Assembly (NCBI RefSeq): GCF_001913155.1
Contig: NZ_CP018760.1
Span: 2,232,001 to 2,296,000, forward strand
Length of the DNA: 64,000 nt
Direction: 5' to 3'
DNA from: Maribacter hydrothermalis
Lineage (GTDB): Bacteria; Bacteroidota; Bacteroidia; Flavobacteriales; Flavobacteriaceae
A model generated the notes under the pieces. It saw only the letters and a program-made list of their open reading frames with translations. It did not search any database and had not been told where the DNA came from. Below are positions 46,116-54,286 of the stretch, in pieces. The position numbers and the translations under genes were made by a program. Each line of letters begins with the position of its first letter. Within the stretch, counting starts at the first letter, position 1.

Positions 46116-46688
46116 ATGAAATATTGTATTTGGATTTATTTGCCATTTTTAATGATAAGTTGTGCTGATATAAACAAAGGTTTAGACCGGGAAGTACCAT
46201 CTGCTGAAGTAAAAGCACACGAAGATTACAACCCAGAGGCAGCATTGGATAGTCTAGGAATTGTTTTAAGAGATCAAGGAACTCCTGTCGCAAATTATGT
46301 ACATGCTGTAAAAGCAGGGAATCTTATATTTTTAGCAGGAAAAGGACCAAAACAGGCCAATGGCGAAAATATTGTTGGGAAATTAGGCGATGGCTTAACT
46401 GTAGAACAAGGCTATCAAGCGGCAAGAGAAGTGGCTATTAATCAGTTATCTGTCTTAAAAGCGGAGCTTGGCAATCTTAATAAAGTAAAAAGAATTGTAA
46501 GTGTACACGGTATGGTCAATGCAGTACCAGATTTCAAAGACCATTCTAAAGTAATTAACGGGTATTCAGACTTAATGGTAGCTGTTTTTGGTGATACTGG
46601 AAAACATGCACGTGCCGCAGTGGGTATGGGTTCATTACCTGGTAATATTGCAGTAGAGGTGGAGATGATTGTGGAAGTTTGGGAATAG
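46116..46688 (+). CDS. Lipoprotein of the RidA/YjgF family
   Basis: 190 aa. Lipobox LMISC (Cys16), unusual because RidA enamine/imine deaminases are normally cytoplasmic. RidA fold follows: AVKAGNLIFLAGKGP, LKAELGNLNKVKRIVSVHGMVN, HARAAVGMGSLPGNIAVEVEMI. The catalytic Arg appears as ARAAVG (the usual RPARTxVG is altered). Function uncertain. A terminator follows. Confidence 0.87.
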   Translation: MKYCIWIYLPFLMISCADINKGLDREVPSAEVKAHEDYNPEAALDSLGIVLRDQGTPVANYVHAVKAGNLIFLAGKGPKQANGENIVGKLGDGLTVEQGYQAAREVAINQLSVLKAELGNLNKVKRIVSVHGMVNAVPDFKDHSKVINGYSDLMVAVFGDTGKHARAAVGMGSLPGNIAVEVEMIVEVWE

Positions 46689-46705
46689 CATAATCAACAA
46701 CAAAA

Positions 46706-46733
46706 AAAAAACGAGATTTATATCTCGGTTTTT
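46706..46733 (+). terminator. Terminator of the RidA-like gene
   Basis: The 6-bp stem CGAGAT/ATCTCG (46712-46717/46722-46727) has an A-run before and a T-run after, so it may work in both directions. Confidence 0.65.
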
Positions 46734-46757
46734 GCTTGTATACTGATAGTAGATGTT

Positions 46758-47306
46758 TTAAATAATTTTTCCTCGGTGAGAAATGGTAATCGTATAATAG
46801 ACTGTTTTTGTATTATTAGATTGTGACCCTGTAATAAAATAACCAAATTGTTCTTTTGTGATTTTCACATTAGAAAGTTCTACATTTTGACTCCAAGTAT
46901 GAAATTGCATTTTGACTTTTACGTTGTTTCCAGAAGAAGAAATCGAAATGCTTTCTACGGTCTTTTTACTTTGAAAATTATTTCGGTCGTTAAATGCTGT
47001 TTCTACATTTTCAATTTTTAAAATATCTCCTTTTGTTAATTTTAGAGGTCCCGAACCAAATGTGGTAAATGGCAATTCTACATTACCATCTTTTTTAACT
47101 GTTGATGAGCTTATATGAGCATTAAAAATAAAACCTTCATTAATTTTGGAAACTAAGCGCTCAAAAACTGTATTAATATACTCAAGGTTTTCAAGCGTAA
47201 TAGTTGATTTTAATGCCTCTGGATTATCTGCTGCCTTAGTACTGTTAAAAGTGAATACAGCTAAAGTAACTAACCCTAATAAAATTGTTTTCTTGTAATT
47301 TTTCAT
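46758..47306 (-). CDS. Secreted protein of unknown function (system 2-linked)
   Basis: 182 aa, signal peptide about 1-25 (ending TKA). Beta-rich, no recognised family. It is 29 nt downstream of the secreted protein at 47336-47932, so it is probably in the same transcript, which begins at a system 2-type promoter. Confidence 0.68.
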   Translation of the reverse strand: MKNYKKTILLGLVTLAVFTFNSTKAADNPEALKSTITLENLEYINTVFERLVSKINEGFIFNAHISSSTVKKDGNVELPFTTFGSGPLKLTKGDILKIENVETAFNDRNNFQSKKTVESISISSSGNNVKVKMQFHTWSQNVELSNVKITKEQFGYFITGSQSNNTKTVYYTITISHRGKII

Positions 47307-47335
47307 AATTTCTGTTTTTATAGTTAATTAAAAAT

Positions 47336-47932
47336 TTATTCGAACCATATTTTTGATATCGCTAGGTTGCAACCTGTTTTACTTCTAGAATCGAATTGAA
47401 GTCTTATATAGTCGATATCAGAAAATGTGAAGCCTTCACCTTTTGGTTTTATTTCCGTGAATGGTATTGTGAATACAAACTTACCCTCACGAGCCGGCAC
47501 ATGTTTCCCATAAGCTGCATAGCCGTGGTTAGTGAATAGGTTTAGGTTAATGCCGTTTACCGTACTCTTTGCTTCAAATTCAACCTTTAAAGATTTGTAA
47601 TTGCTAGCGTCTATATTTAGTGGCGCATTACCATCTTTATTGACGCCATAGTTTATATAAGTAGTGCCTCGAGTGTCATAACCGTAGCTCATGACAAGGA
47701 TTCCTTTTTCAACGCTTAGTTGCATGTTATGCCCAAATGGATTTTGATTGAGTTTCGCAAACACTTGGCGGTTTTGACCAATAATATGATCGCCCGTTTG
47801 TAGTTTTCTGCTTTCACTCATATCAGTGAAAATCAAATTGGATATTTCACCAGTTGTAAAATCATCAATAAGAAGTTGCGCATTTATTGTCATGGATACT
47901 GTTAGAACAATTAAGGTGATCAGTTTTTTCAT
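47336..47932 (-). CDS. Secreted beta-sandwich (carbohydrate-binding-like) protein
   Basis: 198 aa, signal peptide about 1-18 (ending INAQ). The mature domain (LIDDFTTGEI...LKVEFEAKS...YIRLQFDSRS) resembles galactose-binding or CBM-like sandwiches, though no ligand residues are evident. Its ATG lies 26 nt after a candidate system 2 ECF promoter. Divergent from the system 2 sigma gene. Confidence 0.7.
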   Translation of the reverse strand: MKKLITLIVLTVSMTINAQLLIDDFTTGEISNLIFTDMSESRKLQTGDHIIGQNRQVFAKLNQNPFGHNMQLSVEKGILVMSYGYDTRGTTYINYGVNKDGNAPLNIDASNYKSLKVEFEAKSTVNGINLNLFTNHGYAAYGKHVPAREGKFVFTIPFTEIKPKGEGFTFSDIDYIRLQFDSRSKTGCNLAISKIWFE

Positions 47933-47958
47933 TTCAACATAGATTTTGGTTACTGCTA

Positions 47959-47987
47959 TTCATGTAGTTCACGTCAAAAGGTTAACA
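47959..47987 (-). promoter_or_regulatory. Candidate ECF-sigma promoter, system 2 (47932 operon)
   Basis: Minus strand: TGTTAAC(CTTT), 15 nt, ACATGAA, then 26 nt to the ATG. Matches the sites at 53046-53074 and 59613-59641 in the -35 and in spacing, with a variant -10. Confidence 0.45.
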
Positions 47988-48041
47988 TTGGTTTTAATTA
48001 TTTACTTTTAAGTGTTAACTATTTATCCGTAAATACATTAA

Positions 48042-48614
48042 ATGGAAAATCATTCAGATGAAACTTTATTTCAAGCACTTAAAGAAGGCTCTGAATCTGC
48101 TTTTAAAAAGGTATATGAAGATAATCGTGAGCTGTTCTTGAATTTTGCAAGGAGATATTCACTGGCAGATGAAGAGGTGTTAGACGCATACCAAGATGCT
48201 TATGTGGCATTGTACGAGAATATTCAGAATGGAAAACTAACAACATTAAAAAGCTCCTTAAGTACCTATTTAATAAGTATTGGTAAGTATAAAATAATGG
48301 AGCGATTAAGAAAAAGAAATAAACACACCAATAATGAATTGTTATTAAATAGAGTAGAGGAAGAAGATATAGTTATTGAAGAATTTGATATTGATAATCA
48401 TGAGTTATCAACTGAGCAAAAATTATTAAAAAAGTATTTTGATACTTTGGGAGAAAAATGCCAAAAGATATTAACGCTTTTCTACTACCAACAATACAAC
48501 ATTAAAGAAATAATGGCAGAAGGAAATTACAATAGTGAAAATGTGGTTAAAAGTCAGAAATCAAGATGTTTAAAAACATTAAAAGAAGCCATTAACAATG
48601 CCTCCAAATTATGA
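48042..48614 (+). CDS. ECF-type RNA polymerase sigma factor, system 2
   Basis: 190 aa. Sigma-2 at about 8-92 (VLDAYQDAYVALYENIQ, STYLISIGKYKIMERL) and sigma-4 at about 125-186 (EKCQKILTLFYYQQYNIKEIMA, SQKSRCLKTLKEAI). Close paralogue of the sigma factor at 24730-25275 over its whole length. Overlaps the anti-sigma gene by 4 nt (ATGA). Probably recognises TGTTAAC-N15-(T/A)CAT(T/G)AA. Confidence 0.92.
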   Translation: MENHSDETLFQALKEGSESAFKKVYEDNRELFLNFARRYSLADEEVLDAYQDAYVALYENIQNGKLTTLKSSLSTYLISIGKYKIMERLRKRNKHTNNELLLNRVEEEDIVIEEFDIDNHELSTEQKLLKKYFDTLGEKCQKILTLFYYQQYNIKEIMAEGNYNSENVVKSQKSRCLKTLKEAINNASKL

Positions 48615-49348
48615 TGGATAAAGAAGAATTAGTATTAAAATATTTTGACGGTTCTTTAACTGAAGAAGAGAAAGTTGTATTTGATCAGCTGGTAGAAAGT
48701 GATGCTGAATTTAAATCGCAAGTTGAATTTGAGAAGGATGTTAAATCTGTTATACGAAATAAAGAAAATGACAGTCATAAGAAAAAACTACAAGGTTTTG
48801 AATCGGAATTAAGCGGTGGATCCACCCAGAAAAATCGAACTTTTTGGAAACCACTTAGTATTGCTGCGAGTATTGCTTTATTGATAGGTGTAAGCTGGTT
48901 TGTTTTTAATTCTGATGTGTTTAATGGAACAGCGGAATTGTATGCCTCTAATTATGAAAAATACCCTAATACAGTGTATACCATAACTCGTGGCGATGCT
49001 ACGGATGAGTCATTGGAGCGTTTAGCTTTTGAAGCCTATGAAACCAATGATTATGATGCGGCTATTACATATCTTACTGAGTTAAAAGAGAAAACCAGGT
49101 TAGATTATGTAGATTTTTATTTAGGCCAAGCTTACCTTGCTAAAGGAGCTAATTTAAAAGCGATAAATAAATTTCAAGAAATTATATCTATAAATAGTGA
49201 GTTTAAAGATGAGGCCTATTGGTATGCCGCACTTTCGCATCTTAAATTAGATCAAAAGAAAGAAGCTGAAATTTTGTTAATGGAACTAGTCAAGATGGGT
49301 ACTTATAAAATGAAAGAAGCAACGGATTTACTTGAAAAACTGAACTAA
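48611..49348 (+). CDS. Membrane anti-sigma factor with periplasmic TPRs, system 2
   Basis: 245 aa. Cytoplasmic anti-sigma region (1-78, LVLKYFDGSLTEEEKVVFDQLVES), one membrane helix (about 80-98) and periplasmic TPRs (about 130-245). Paralogous to 25279-26007; the post-membrane segment ELYASNYEKYPNTVYTITRG matches DLFVSYFEPYRNVVQPMQRG of the system 1 protein. Its last 21 nt overlap the CHAT gene tail to tail. Confidence 0.85.
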   Translation: MMDKEELVLKYFDGSLTEEEKVVFDQLVESDAEFKSQVEFEKDVKSVIRNKENDSHKKKLQGFESELSGGSTQKNRTFWKPLSIAASIALLIGVSWFVFNSDVFNGTAELYASNYEKYPNTVYTITRGDATDESLERLAFEAYETNDYDAAITYLTELKEKTRLDYVDFYLGQAYLAKGANLKAINKFQEIISINSEFKDEAYWYAALSHLKLDQKKEAEILLMELVKMGTYKMKEATDLLEKLN

Positions 49349-52135
49349 TTTCTTTCTTCCTAGAAAAATTAGTATGACAATAATTATACCTCCGTACAAA
49401 TACCATTGCCATTTAGATGAGGTAACTAAAGGTTGGGTGTTTCCTTGAATAATGTAACCAGACCAATAATACGGGTGTGCTAGTCCATTTTCGCGATTCT
49501 TTTGTAGAAAGGAAAGTTTGGCATCTCTTAATGATGCATCTTTCGTTTTTCCATCGGCTAAGTTTTCATAAAACATACCCATGAGGTTGGCTGATGAATT
49601 ATCATTTACTTTCCATAGTGTACTTGATATGCTTGCAGCTCCACTATAGAAAAATCCTCTTGCCAAACTTAAAAAACCTTCACCTCGTTTTAACTCGCCT
49701 ATTCCGCTTTCGCACCCGCTTAGGGTAACAAGACTAGCATTCAAGGTTAGATTATATAAGTCTTTAACAAAAAGTAAATCATCAGATTCCTTTTTGGGAG
49801 TAAAAGCTAAATAAGAATATTCAGGATTTTCATCATCAAAAACCGCATGTGTTGCTAAATGTAATACCGAATAATCTGATAATGACGAAGTGAAATTTTG
49901 AAGGGTAGCTTGGTCATTTATAAAAGACTTTCCTTTAAAGGAGGTTAGAATATGTTCAACTTCGTTTTTATTATGCGGTAAATTGCCCAAAATATGAGAA
50001 CGACTGCCGCCCGTAGGTCCGTTAGAGTCAAAACTAGGTGCAAAGGCAAGAAGGTTAGTACTGGTTTGTTCTTTACTATTTAATTGAGACCACAGGGTAG
50101 CAGAGTTTACATAGCTAAGGTTTCTATCTTCAATCAAGTAACGATTTTCTTTATCATTAGTGACTAAACTGCCAAAAGGAATATAGTTTAACAACCCATC
50201 TGGTGCTAGTATTATTCTTTCTTGAGGATGTAATTTTAAAATTGGATGCAGTAATTTTTGATAAATTGTATAACTTAATTTAGAAAGAGAATCCAGGTTT
50301 GATTTCGGATTCGAAAGCAAGGCATGTAAGTCATTTATATCACCTTCAAGTTTTGGAGTAATTTCAATTTTTTGAAAAGATTTCTTATTTTTTGAAATTG
50401 CAATAGCGTATATATTTTCATTTCCATAGAACCAAGAAACAAAGAGTTCATTTTCGGTAAGGTTGTTTTGAACATCTTGGAGTGATAAAATTTTGCTATT
50501 ATACTTTAGATCAAAATAGGTAGGGTAGTTTGTTTCTACATCAACTATTAAATTACGAAGCTCTTGATTTAAGCTGAAAAGGTTATCCTCAAGTGAAGAA
50601 TTAGAATTTTCAGAAGAAGTGAGTTCCTTTTCAACTAATGTAATTTTGTTTTTTAATAGATTTTCCTGTTCTCGAATTATTTTAGGAATGTTTGCAAATT
50701 CTGTAGCTTGTGAAGATAATAGCGCTTCCATTAACAACACCGATTTGCTTTTTTCTGAATAACGAAACGCCTCATCAATATAATAATCATTTTCAGATGT
50801 TTTATATAGGGTATATGTGGATTCCATTCCCGACTCAAAAAGCGGATAGGCATTTTCGATTAAAAAAGCTTTATCCCTGTCATTTTTAAATGATGGTTTT
50901 GACAAATCAATTGTAGCGATGGCCGTTTCAATTACATTAAAGTTCGCTAAGTGGTCATCATGGGTGCCTTTTTTCTTAAGAACGGTAGATTTTGAAAGTA
51001 GTAGTGGTAAAACCTCTTGTTTCTGTAAAACATTAGTTGGATCAGGATTATCCAAAAAGGAATGTGAATTAAAATCATTTCCTAAATTAATTAAGCCTTT
51101 TTGATAGTTATCCAAGGCTTTATCCCACAAACTTTGTTTTTCATAAGTATCCCCTATCTTCTTATAAATAAGAAATTTATTTACATCTGGGGTTACTTCT
51201 AGGGCTTCAAAGAATGTCTTGATGGCTTCATTCAACTTATTTTCAGTAACTAGGATATCTCCTTTTGTAGAAATGTAGCTGAAGTTAAATGGATCTTTTG
51301 AAGCTTTATATTTTTCAATTTTATTCAAATAAAAATATGCGCTGTCAATTTTACCTAAGACATTATATATTTTTGAAAGCATAAGGCTGGTGGTAACAAT
51401 ACTATTTCTTTTGCTTTGATCATAACTGTCTTCTGCAGCACTAATGGTTTTAATAAAAATTTCTTTTGATGAGGTATACTTCTTCTGAGTATATAAAGAA
51501 CTTGCGTATAGGTTATATACCTTGTCCAGACTTTCATTTTCGTGAGGTAAGTACTCTTTGTAAAGGCGAATGTTTTTTTGGTAATATTCATCTGCAACTT
51601 CAAACCTGTCTCCTTCCGCATTTATATTGGCAATAAAACTATAACATGTAGATAAAAAACTTAAGTCATCTGCGCTCTCTTTATACTTGTCCGTTTTAGT
51701 TAAATCAGCGATTATTTCCTCGAAATAAAATTGAGATTGAACATAGTCTCCTACTTTGTGGTAATAGTTTCCTTTGTTATAATTAAGGTAATTTATTTGA
51801 TCATCTCCGCGGTTTGGTAAAGTGTCCAAAACGGAGCCATTATTTTGAATGTGATAATCAATGGTCTTTATTGTTGATTTTATTTTATCGGTATCATAAT
51901 AATATCCGGCTGCAAAACATACATAATTAAGATTGTCAATTAAGGTAATATAGTCACCCTCTTTGAGTGCTAATTGATACATTTCGTTATAATAGAAGTA
52001 AGTGGAATCCTTGTTGGTGTAGAAAAAAATACTTGCCTTATCTTCCAGTGTTTTCAACCTTTCCTTATAATCTTGCCCAGAAAGCAAGATAAAATTCAAT
52101 AAGAAGAATGTTGAAATAAATTTTTGGACATTCAT
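49328..52135 (-). CDS. Periplasmic TPR-CHAT protease with C-terminal membrane anchor, system 2
   Basis: 935 aa. Signal peptide (about 1-20, ending LLSGQ), TPRs (about 25-480), coiled coil (about 485-535), CHAT domain (about 625-900) with H763 (VLHLATHA) and C808 (VTLSGCESG) intact, and a final helix (about 910-925) with RKKLVQFFK tail. Same layout as the 951-aa protein of system 1. Likely periplasmic regulator or protease acting on the anti-sigma factor (inference). Upstream lies a terminator and then the system 2 lipoprotein gene. Confidence 0.9.
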   Translation of the reverse strand: MNVQKFISTFFLLNFILLSGQDYKERLKTLEDKASIFFYTNKDSTYFYYNEMYQLALKEGDYITLIDNLNYVCFAAGYYYDTDKIKSTIKTIDYHIQNNGSVLDTLPNRGDDQINYLNYNKGNYYHKVGDYVQSQFYFEEIIADLTKTDKYKESADDLSFLSTCYSFIANINAEGDRFEVADEYYQKNIRLYKEYLPHENESLDKVYNLYASSLYTQKKYTSSKEIFIKTISAAEDSYDQSKRNSIVTTSLMLSKIYNVLGKIDSAYFYLNKIEKYKASKDPFNFSYISTKGDILVTENKLNEAIKTFFEALEVTPDVNKFLIYKKIGDTYEKQSLWDKALDNYQKGLINLGNDFNSHSFLDNPDPTNVLQKQEVLPLLLSKSTVLKKKGTHDDHLANFNVIETAIATIDLSKPSFKNDRDKAFLIENAYPLFESGMESTYTLYKTSENDYYIDEAFRYSEKSKSVLLMEALLSSQATEFANIPKIIREQENLLKNKITLVEKELTSSENSNSSLEDNLFSLNQELRNLIVDVETNYPTYFDLKYNSKILSLQDVQNNLTENELFVSWFYGNENIYAIAISKNKKSFQKIEITPKLEGDINDLHALLSNPKSNLDSLSKLSYTIYQKLLHPILKLHPQERIILAPDGLLNYIPFGSLVTNDKENRYLIEDRNLSYVNSATLWSQLNSKEQTSTNLLAFAPSFDSNGPTGGSRSHILGNLPHNKNEVEHILTSFKGKSFINDQATLQNFTSSLSDYSVLHLATHAVFDDENPEYSYLAFTPKKESDDLLFVKDLYNLTLNASLVTLSGCESGIGELKRGEGFLSLARGFFYSGAASISSTLWKVNDNSSANLMGMFYENLADGKTKDASLRDAKLSFLQKNRENGLAHPYYWSGYIIQGNTQPLVTSSKWQWYLYGGIIIVILIFLGRKKLVQFFK

Positions 52136-52159
52136 TTATAAGAAGATCTGGTTTTAAGA

Positions 52160-52184
52160 AAGATACAAAATTGATAAGTATCTT
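52160..52184. promoter_or_regulatory. 7-bp inverted repeat upstream of the CHAT gene
   Basis: AAGATAC / GTATCTT separated by 11 nt, 25 nt before the CHAT start on the minus strand. May be an operator or leader hairpin. Confidence 0.3.
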
Positions 52185-52215
52185 AATAGTTGTTATGTAC
52201 CACAGTTACAACTAA

Positions 52216-52236
52216 AAAACCCCTAGAAGGGGTTTT
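52216..52236 (-). terminator. Terminator between lipoprotein and CHAT genes, system 2
   Basis: The stem AAAACCCCT/AGGGGTTTT with a 3-nt loop continues into TT on the minus strand. It ends lipoprotein transcription before the CHAT gene, as in system 1. Confidence 0.8.
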
Positions 52237-52261
52237 GACTTTTTAATAAACTTTAATTAGA

Positions 52262-52888
52262 TTAATTAATGTAAGATTCTATAGAGAATGGCTCAAAAGC
52301 TCCATCTTTAGTTTCTCCGCTAGCTTTAACAAGAATTTGACCTTTATAGTCGGCTGTATTAAATTTTAAATGGATATAATTTAAATATCCTTCAAAGTCG
52401 TTTAAGGGTTTTGGATATCCTTCTGTACGTGCAATAACATTGTTATTTTTATCATAAATTTCTATTCGAAATGTTTCATAATTAACAGGTAAGGTAACAA
52501 TTTCTAAGCCTTCCCAAAAGTCGTTACAATTTCTCGGCCTTGGACAAGGTGGTAACGGTTTGGGACCTTTTTTGTAGACCTCATCTAGGTATCCTAAAAT
52601 TAAACGCTGTTCATTTAGCGCAGTATCTTTTTCTAGAGTAGCTTCAACATACCTTTCTTTCTGAGCATTTGTAGCTTGTCCTAAGTCCAAAACCATTTTT
52701 AAATCTTTAATTTCCGCCTCGAGCATAGCTATATGGAAATCTAGGGATTTAGCCTTAATGTCCTCTGAGAATATATAATTTGTTTCTGTTAAAATGGAAT
52801 CCTTGCTATCAATGTTTCCATGATAGTCTTTAATGCAAGATGAGAATATAACGACAGAAAAAAGAGATAGTAGAATTTTTGTTTTCAT
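52262..52888 (-). CDS. Lipoprotein with coiled coil and Pro-rich Cys pair, system 2
   Basis: 208 aa. Lipobox VIFSSC (Cys18). A helical segment (about 45-105) precedes KGPKPLPPCPRPRNC and a beta domain ending in SIESYIN. This order matches the system 1 lipoprotein at 28895-29530. The predicted ECF promoter lies about 158 nt upstream, and a vegetative-type -7 box (TACTTTTG) lies at 52939-52946. Confidence 0.78.
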   Translation of the reverse strand: MKTKILLSLFSVVIFSSCIKDYHGNIDSKDSILTETNYIFSEDIKAKSLDFHIAMLEAEIKDLKMVLDLGQATNAQKERYVEATLEKDTALNEQRLILGYLDEVYKKGPKPLPPCPRPRNCNDFWEGLEIVTLPVNYETFRIEIYDKNNNVIARTEGYPKPLNDFEGYLNYIHLKFNTADYKGQILVKASGETKDGAFEPFSIESYIN

Positions 52889-52938
52889 AATTTTGAAATT
52901 TATAGTTTGTTAAAAAAAGTTGGTCAAAAGGATATACT

Positions 52939-52946
52939 CAAAAGTA
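52939..52946 (-). promoter_or_regulatory. -7 box TACTTTTG upstream of the system 2 lipoprotein gene
   Basis: Matches TAnnTTTG on the minus strand, 50 nt before the ATG at 52888. It could give a second, constitutive start. Confidence 0.35.
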
Positions 52947-53045
52947 TGTGGTTTACTATTTATTGACTATGAAATATGTAACTAGTGCTGTAGGTTATGT
53001 AACAATGACTTTTTTCATACCTCTGGTTTAACTTATTATTTATAA

Positions 53046-53074
53046 TTAATGATACCAGAAGAGAAAGGTTAACA
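53046..53074 (-). promoter_or_regulatory. Candidate ECF-sigma promoter, system 2 (lipoprotein-CHAT unit)
   Basis: Minus strand: TGTTAAC(CTTT), 15 nt, TCATTAA. Identical elements and spacing to 59613-59641. An ATG for a 7-codon micro-ORF begins 27 nt downstream; the lipoprotein ATG is about 158 nt away. Confidence 0.5.
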
Positions 53075-53112
53075 CCCTTCATTAATTTTTACTAATGAGA
53101 CTAGAATTTCTA

Positions 53113-53820
53113 TTAGCTGTGCTTAAGAAGCACAATGCCGTTATTCTTATTTTCAAATGTAGATTCATTAAAAAATGTTTCAAACGCTTGCTTTAAAACC
53201 TCTCTTAAATTTTTAGAATATTGTGTATTAATTTGTTGTTGGTCTTCTCTTTCAAGTTTTCCGCTTATGGTTATTCCTTGTACTTTAAAATGAATGCCGT
53301 TAGCCGTTTTTTCTGGATCTAATAATAAGCTTAAATATATGTCGCCAGACCATTGTACAGTATGTGGCGACGAATCTGAAGTTCTATGAACACATGAGAA
53401 ATCATTTAGTCGACTTCTAATGTTGATAGTGTCTAACGCATTGAATTTTAAAGTCAAAAACACTTTCCCGTATTTATTAGCTCTAAAATTAGTTTCAACA
53501 CTTGTGGTAGGCTCAAAGTTGTATTTGAAGTATATTGGGCCAGCTTGTCTATTTCCCGCTTTTGGTATTGGTTTTTTTACTGTGGTAGAGTCAATTTCCG
53601 GTGCAATATCTAGCTTATTTTTTATTTGAAGGGTAGTTTTGGCATCATACCAATTTAGTTCAGCTTTGTCTTTTAAGAAAGTTAGATGAATGTTGTTTGC
53701 TGTTTTGTTATTTAAATTTTCAACAAGACTAATAACTTCGTTTTTTGTTATTGTTTGACAGTAACTTATGGTTATCATTAACATTAAGGATATATGTGCT
53801 ACTATATTTTTCGTATTCAT
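53113..53820 (-). CDS. Secreted protein of unknown function (system 2 operon)
   Basis: 235 aa, signal peptide about 1-21 (ending SYCQ). Mature domain is beta-rich with a KTTLQIKNKLDI strand and a Lys/Pro segment (KKPIPKAGNRQAG). No known family recognised. Last gene of the series that begins at 59585. Confidence 0.68.
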   Translation of the reverse strand: MNTKNIVAHISLMLMITISYCQTITKNEVISLVENLNNKTANNIHLTFLKDKAELNWYDAKTTLQIKNKLDIAPEIDSTTVKKPIPKAGNRQAGPIYFKYNFEPTTSVETNFRANKYGKVFLTLKFNALDTINIRSRLNDFSCVHRTSDSSPHTVQWSGDIYLSLLLDPEKTANGIHFKVQGITISGKLEREDQQQINTQYSKNLREVLKQAFETFFNESTFENKNNGIVLLKHS

Positions 53821-53831
53821 GATTTTCTAGT

Positions 53832-54272
53832 TTAATACGTGGTATTTTTAAAATGGTCATCAATTTGCCGTTTAGTATATATTCTTTGGTATACATGGGT
53901 AAAACCATCAATCATGTTATCTTTTATATATAATTTTTTGTTGCTAACAGTAAATGAACCCCAAAAAGTGAATTTATCTTCTATATGAATATTGTAAACA
54001 CTATCTATACTGCTATAAACCGATTTCGATTTCCTTAAATGAAAATTTGACAAAGATTTTAAGGAGTCTTTTAAGTAGGCCCTGAATTTACAGTCCGATG
54101 AAAATAAAATAGCGTCGTGATTGTAATTAGAATGACCATATCCTGCAATTCCCCCACTTATCCTAACAAGTTTCCATCCACCAAATAAACTGTCTGGCGT
54201 TGATTGTGATGATAAGCCGTTTAAAAGGCAAAGGTTAATAACTAGGAAGAATATTAGTGTAGTTTTTTTCAT
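53832..54272 (-). CDS. Secreted lipocalin-like protein (system 2 operon)
   Basis: 146 aa, signal peptide about 1-22. The mature part starts SLFGGWKLVRISGG, the G-x-W opening of lipocalin-like domains, and alternates short beta strands. No ligand residues evident. It sits 14 nt after the OmpA gene and 11 nt before the next gene. Confidence 0.65.
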   Translation of the reverse strand: MKKTTLIFFLVINLCLLNGLSSQSTPDSLFGGWKLVRISGGIAGYGHSNYNHDAILFSSDCKFRAYLKDSLKSLSNFHLRKSKSVYSSIDSVYNIHIEDKFTFWGSFTVSNKKLYIKDNMIDGFTHVYQRIYTKRQIDDHFKNTTY

Positions 54273-54286
54273 CGTAATTGGTCCTC

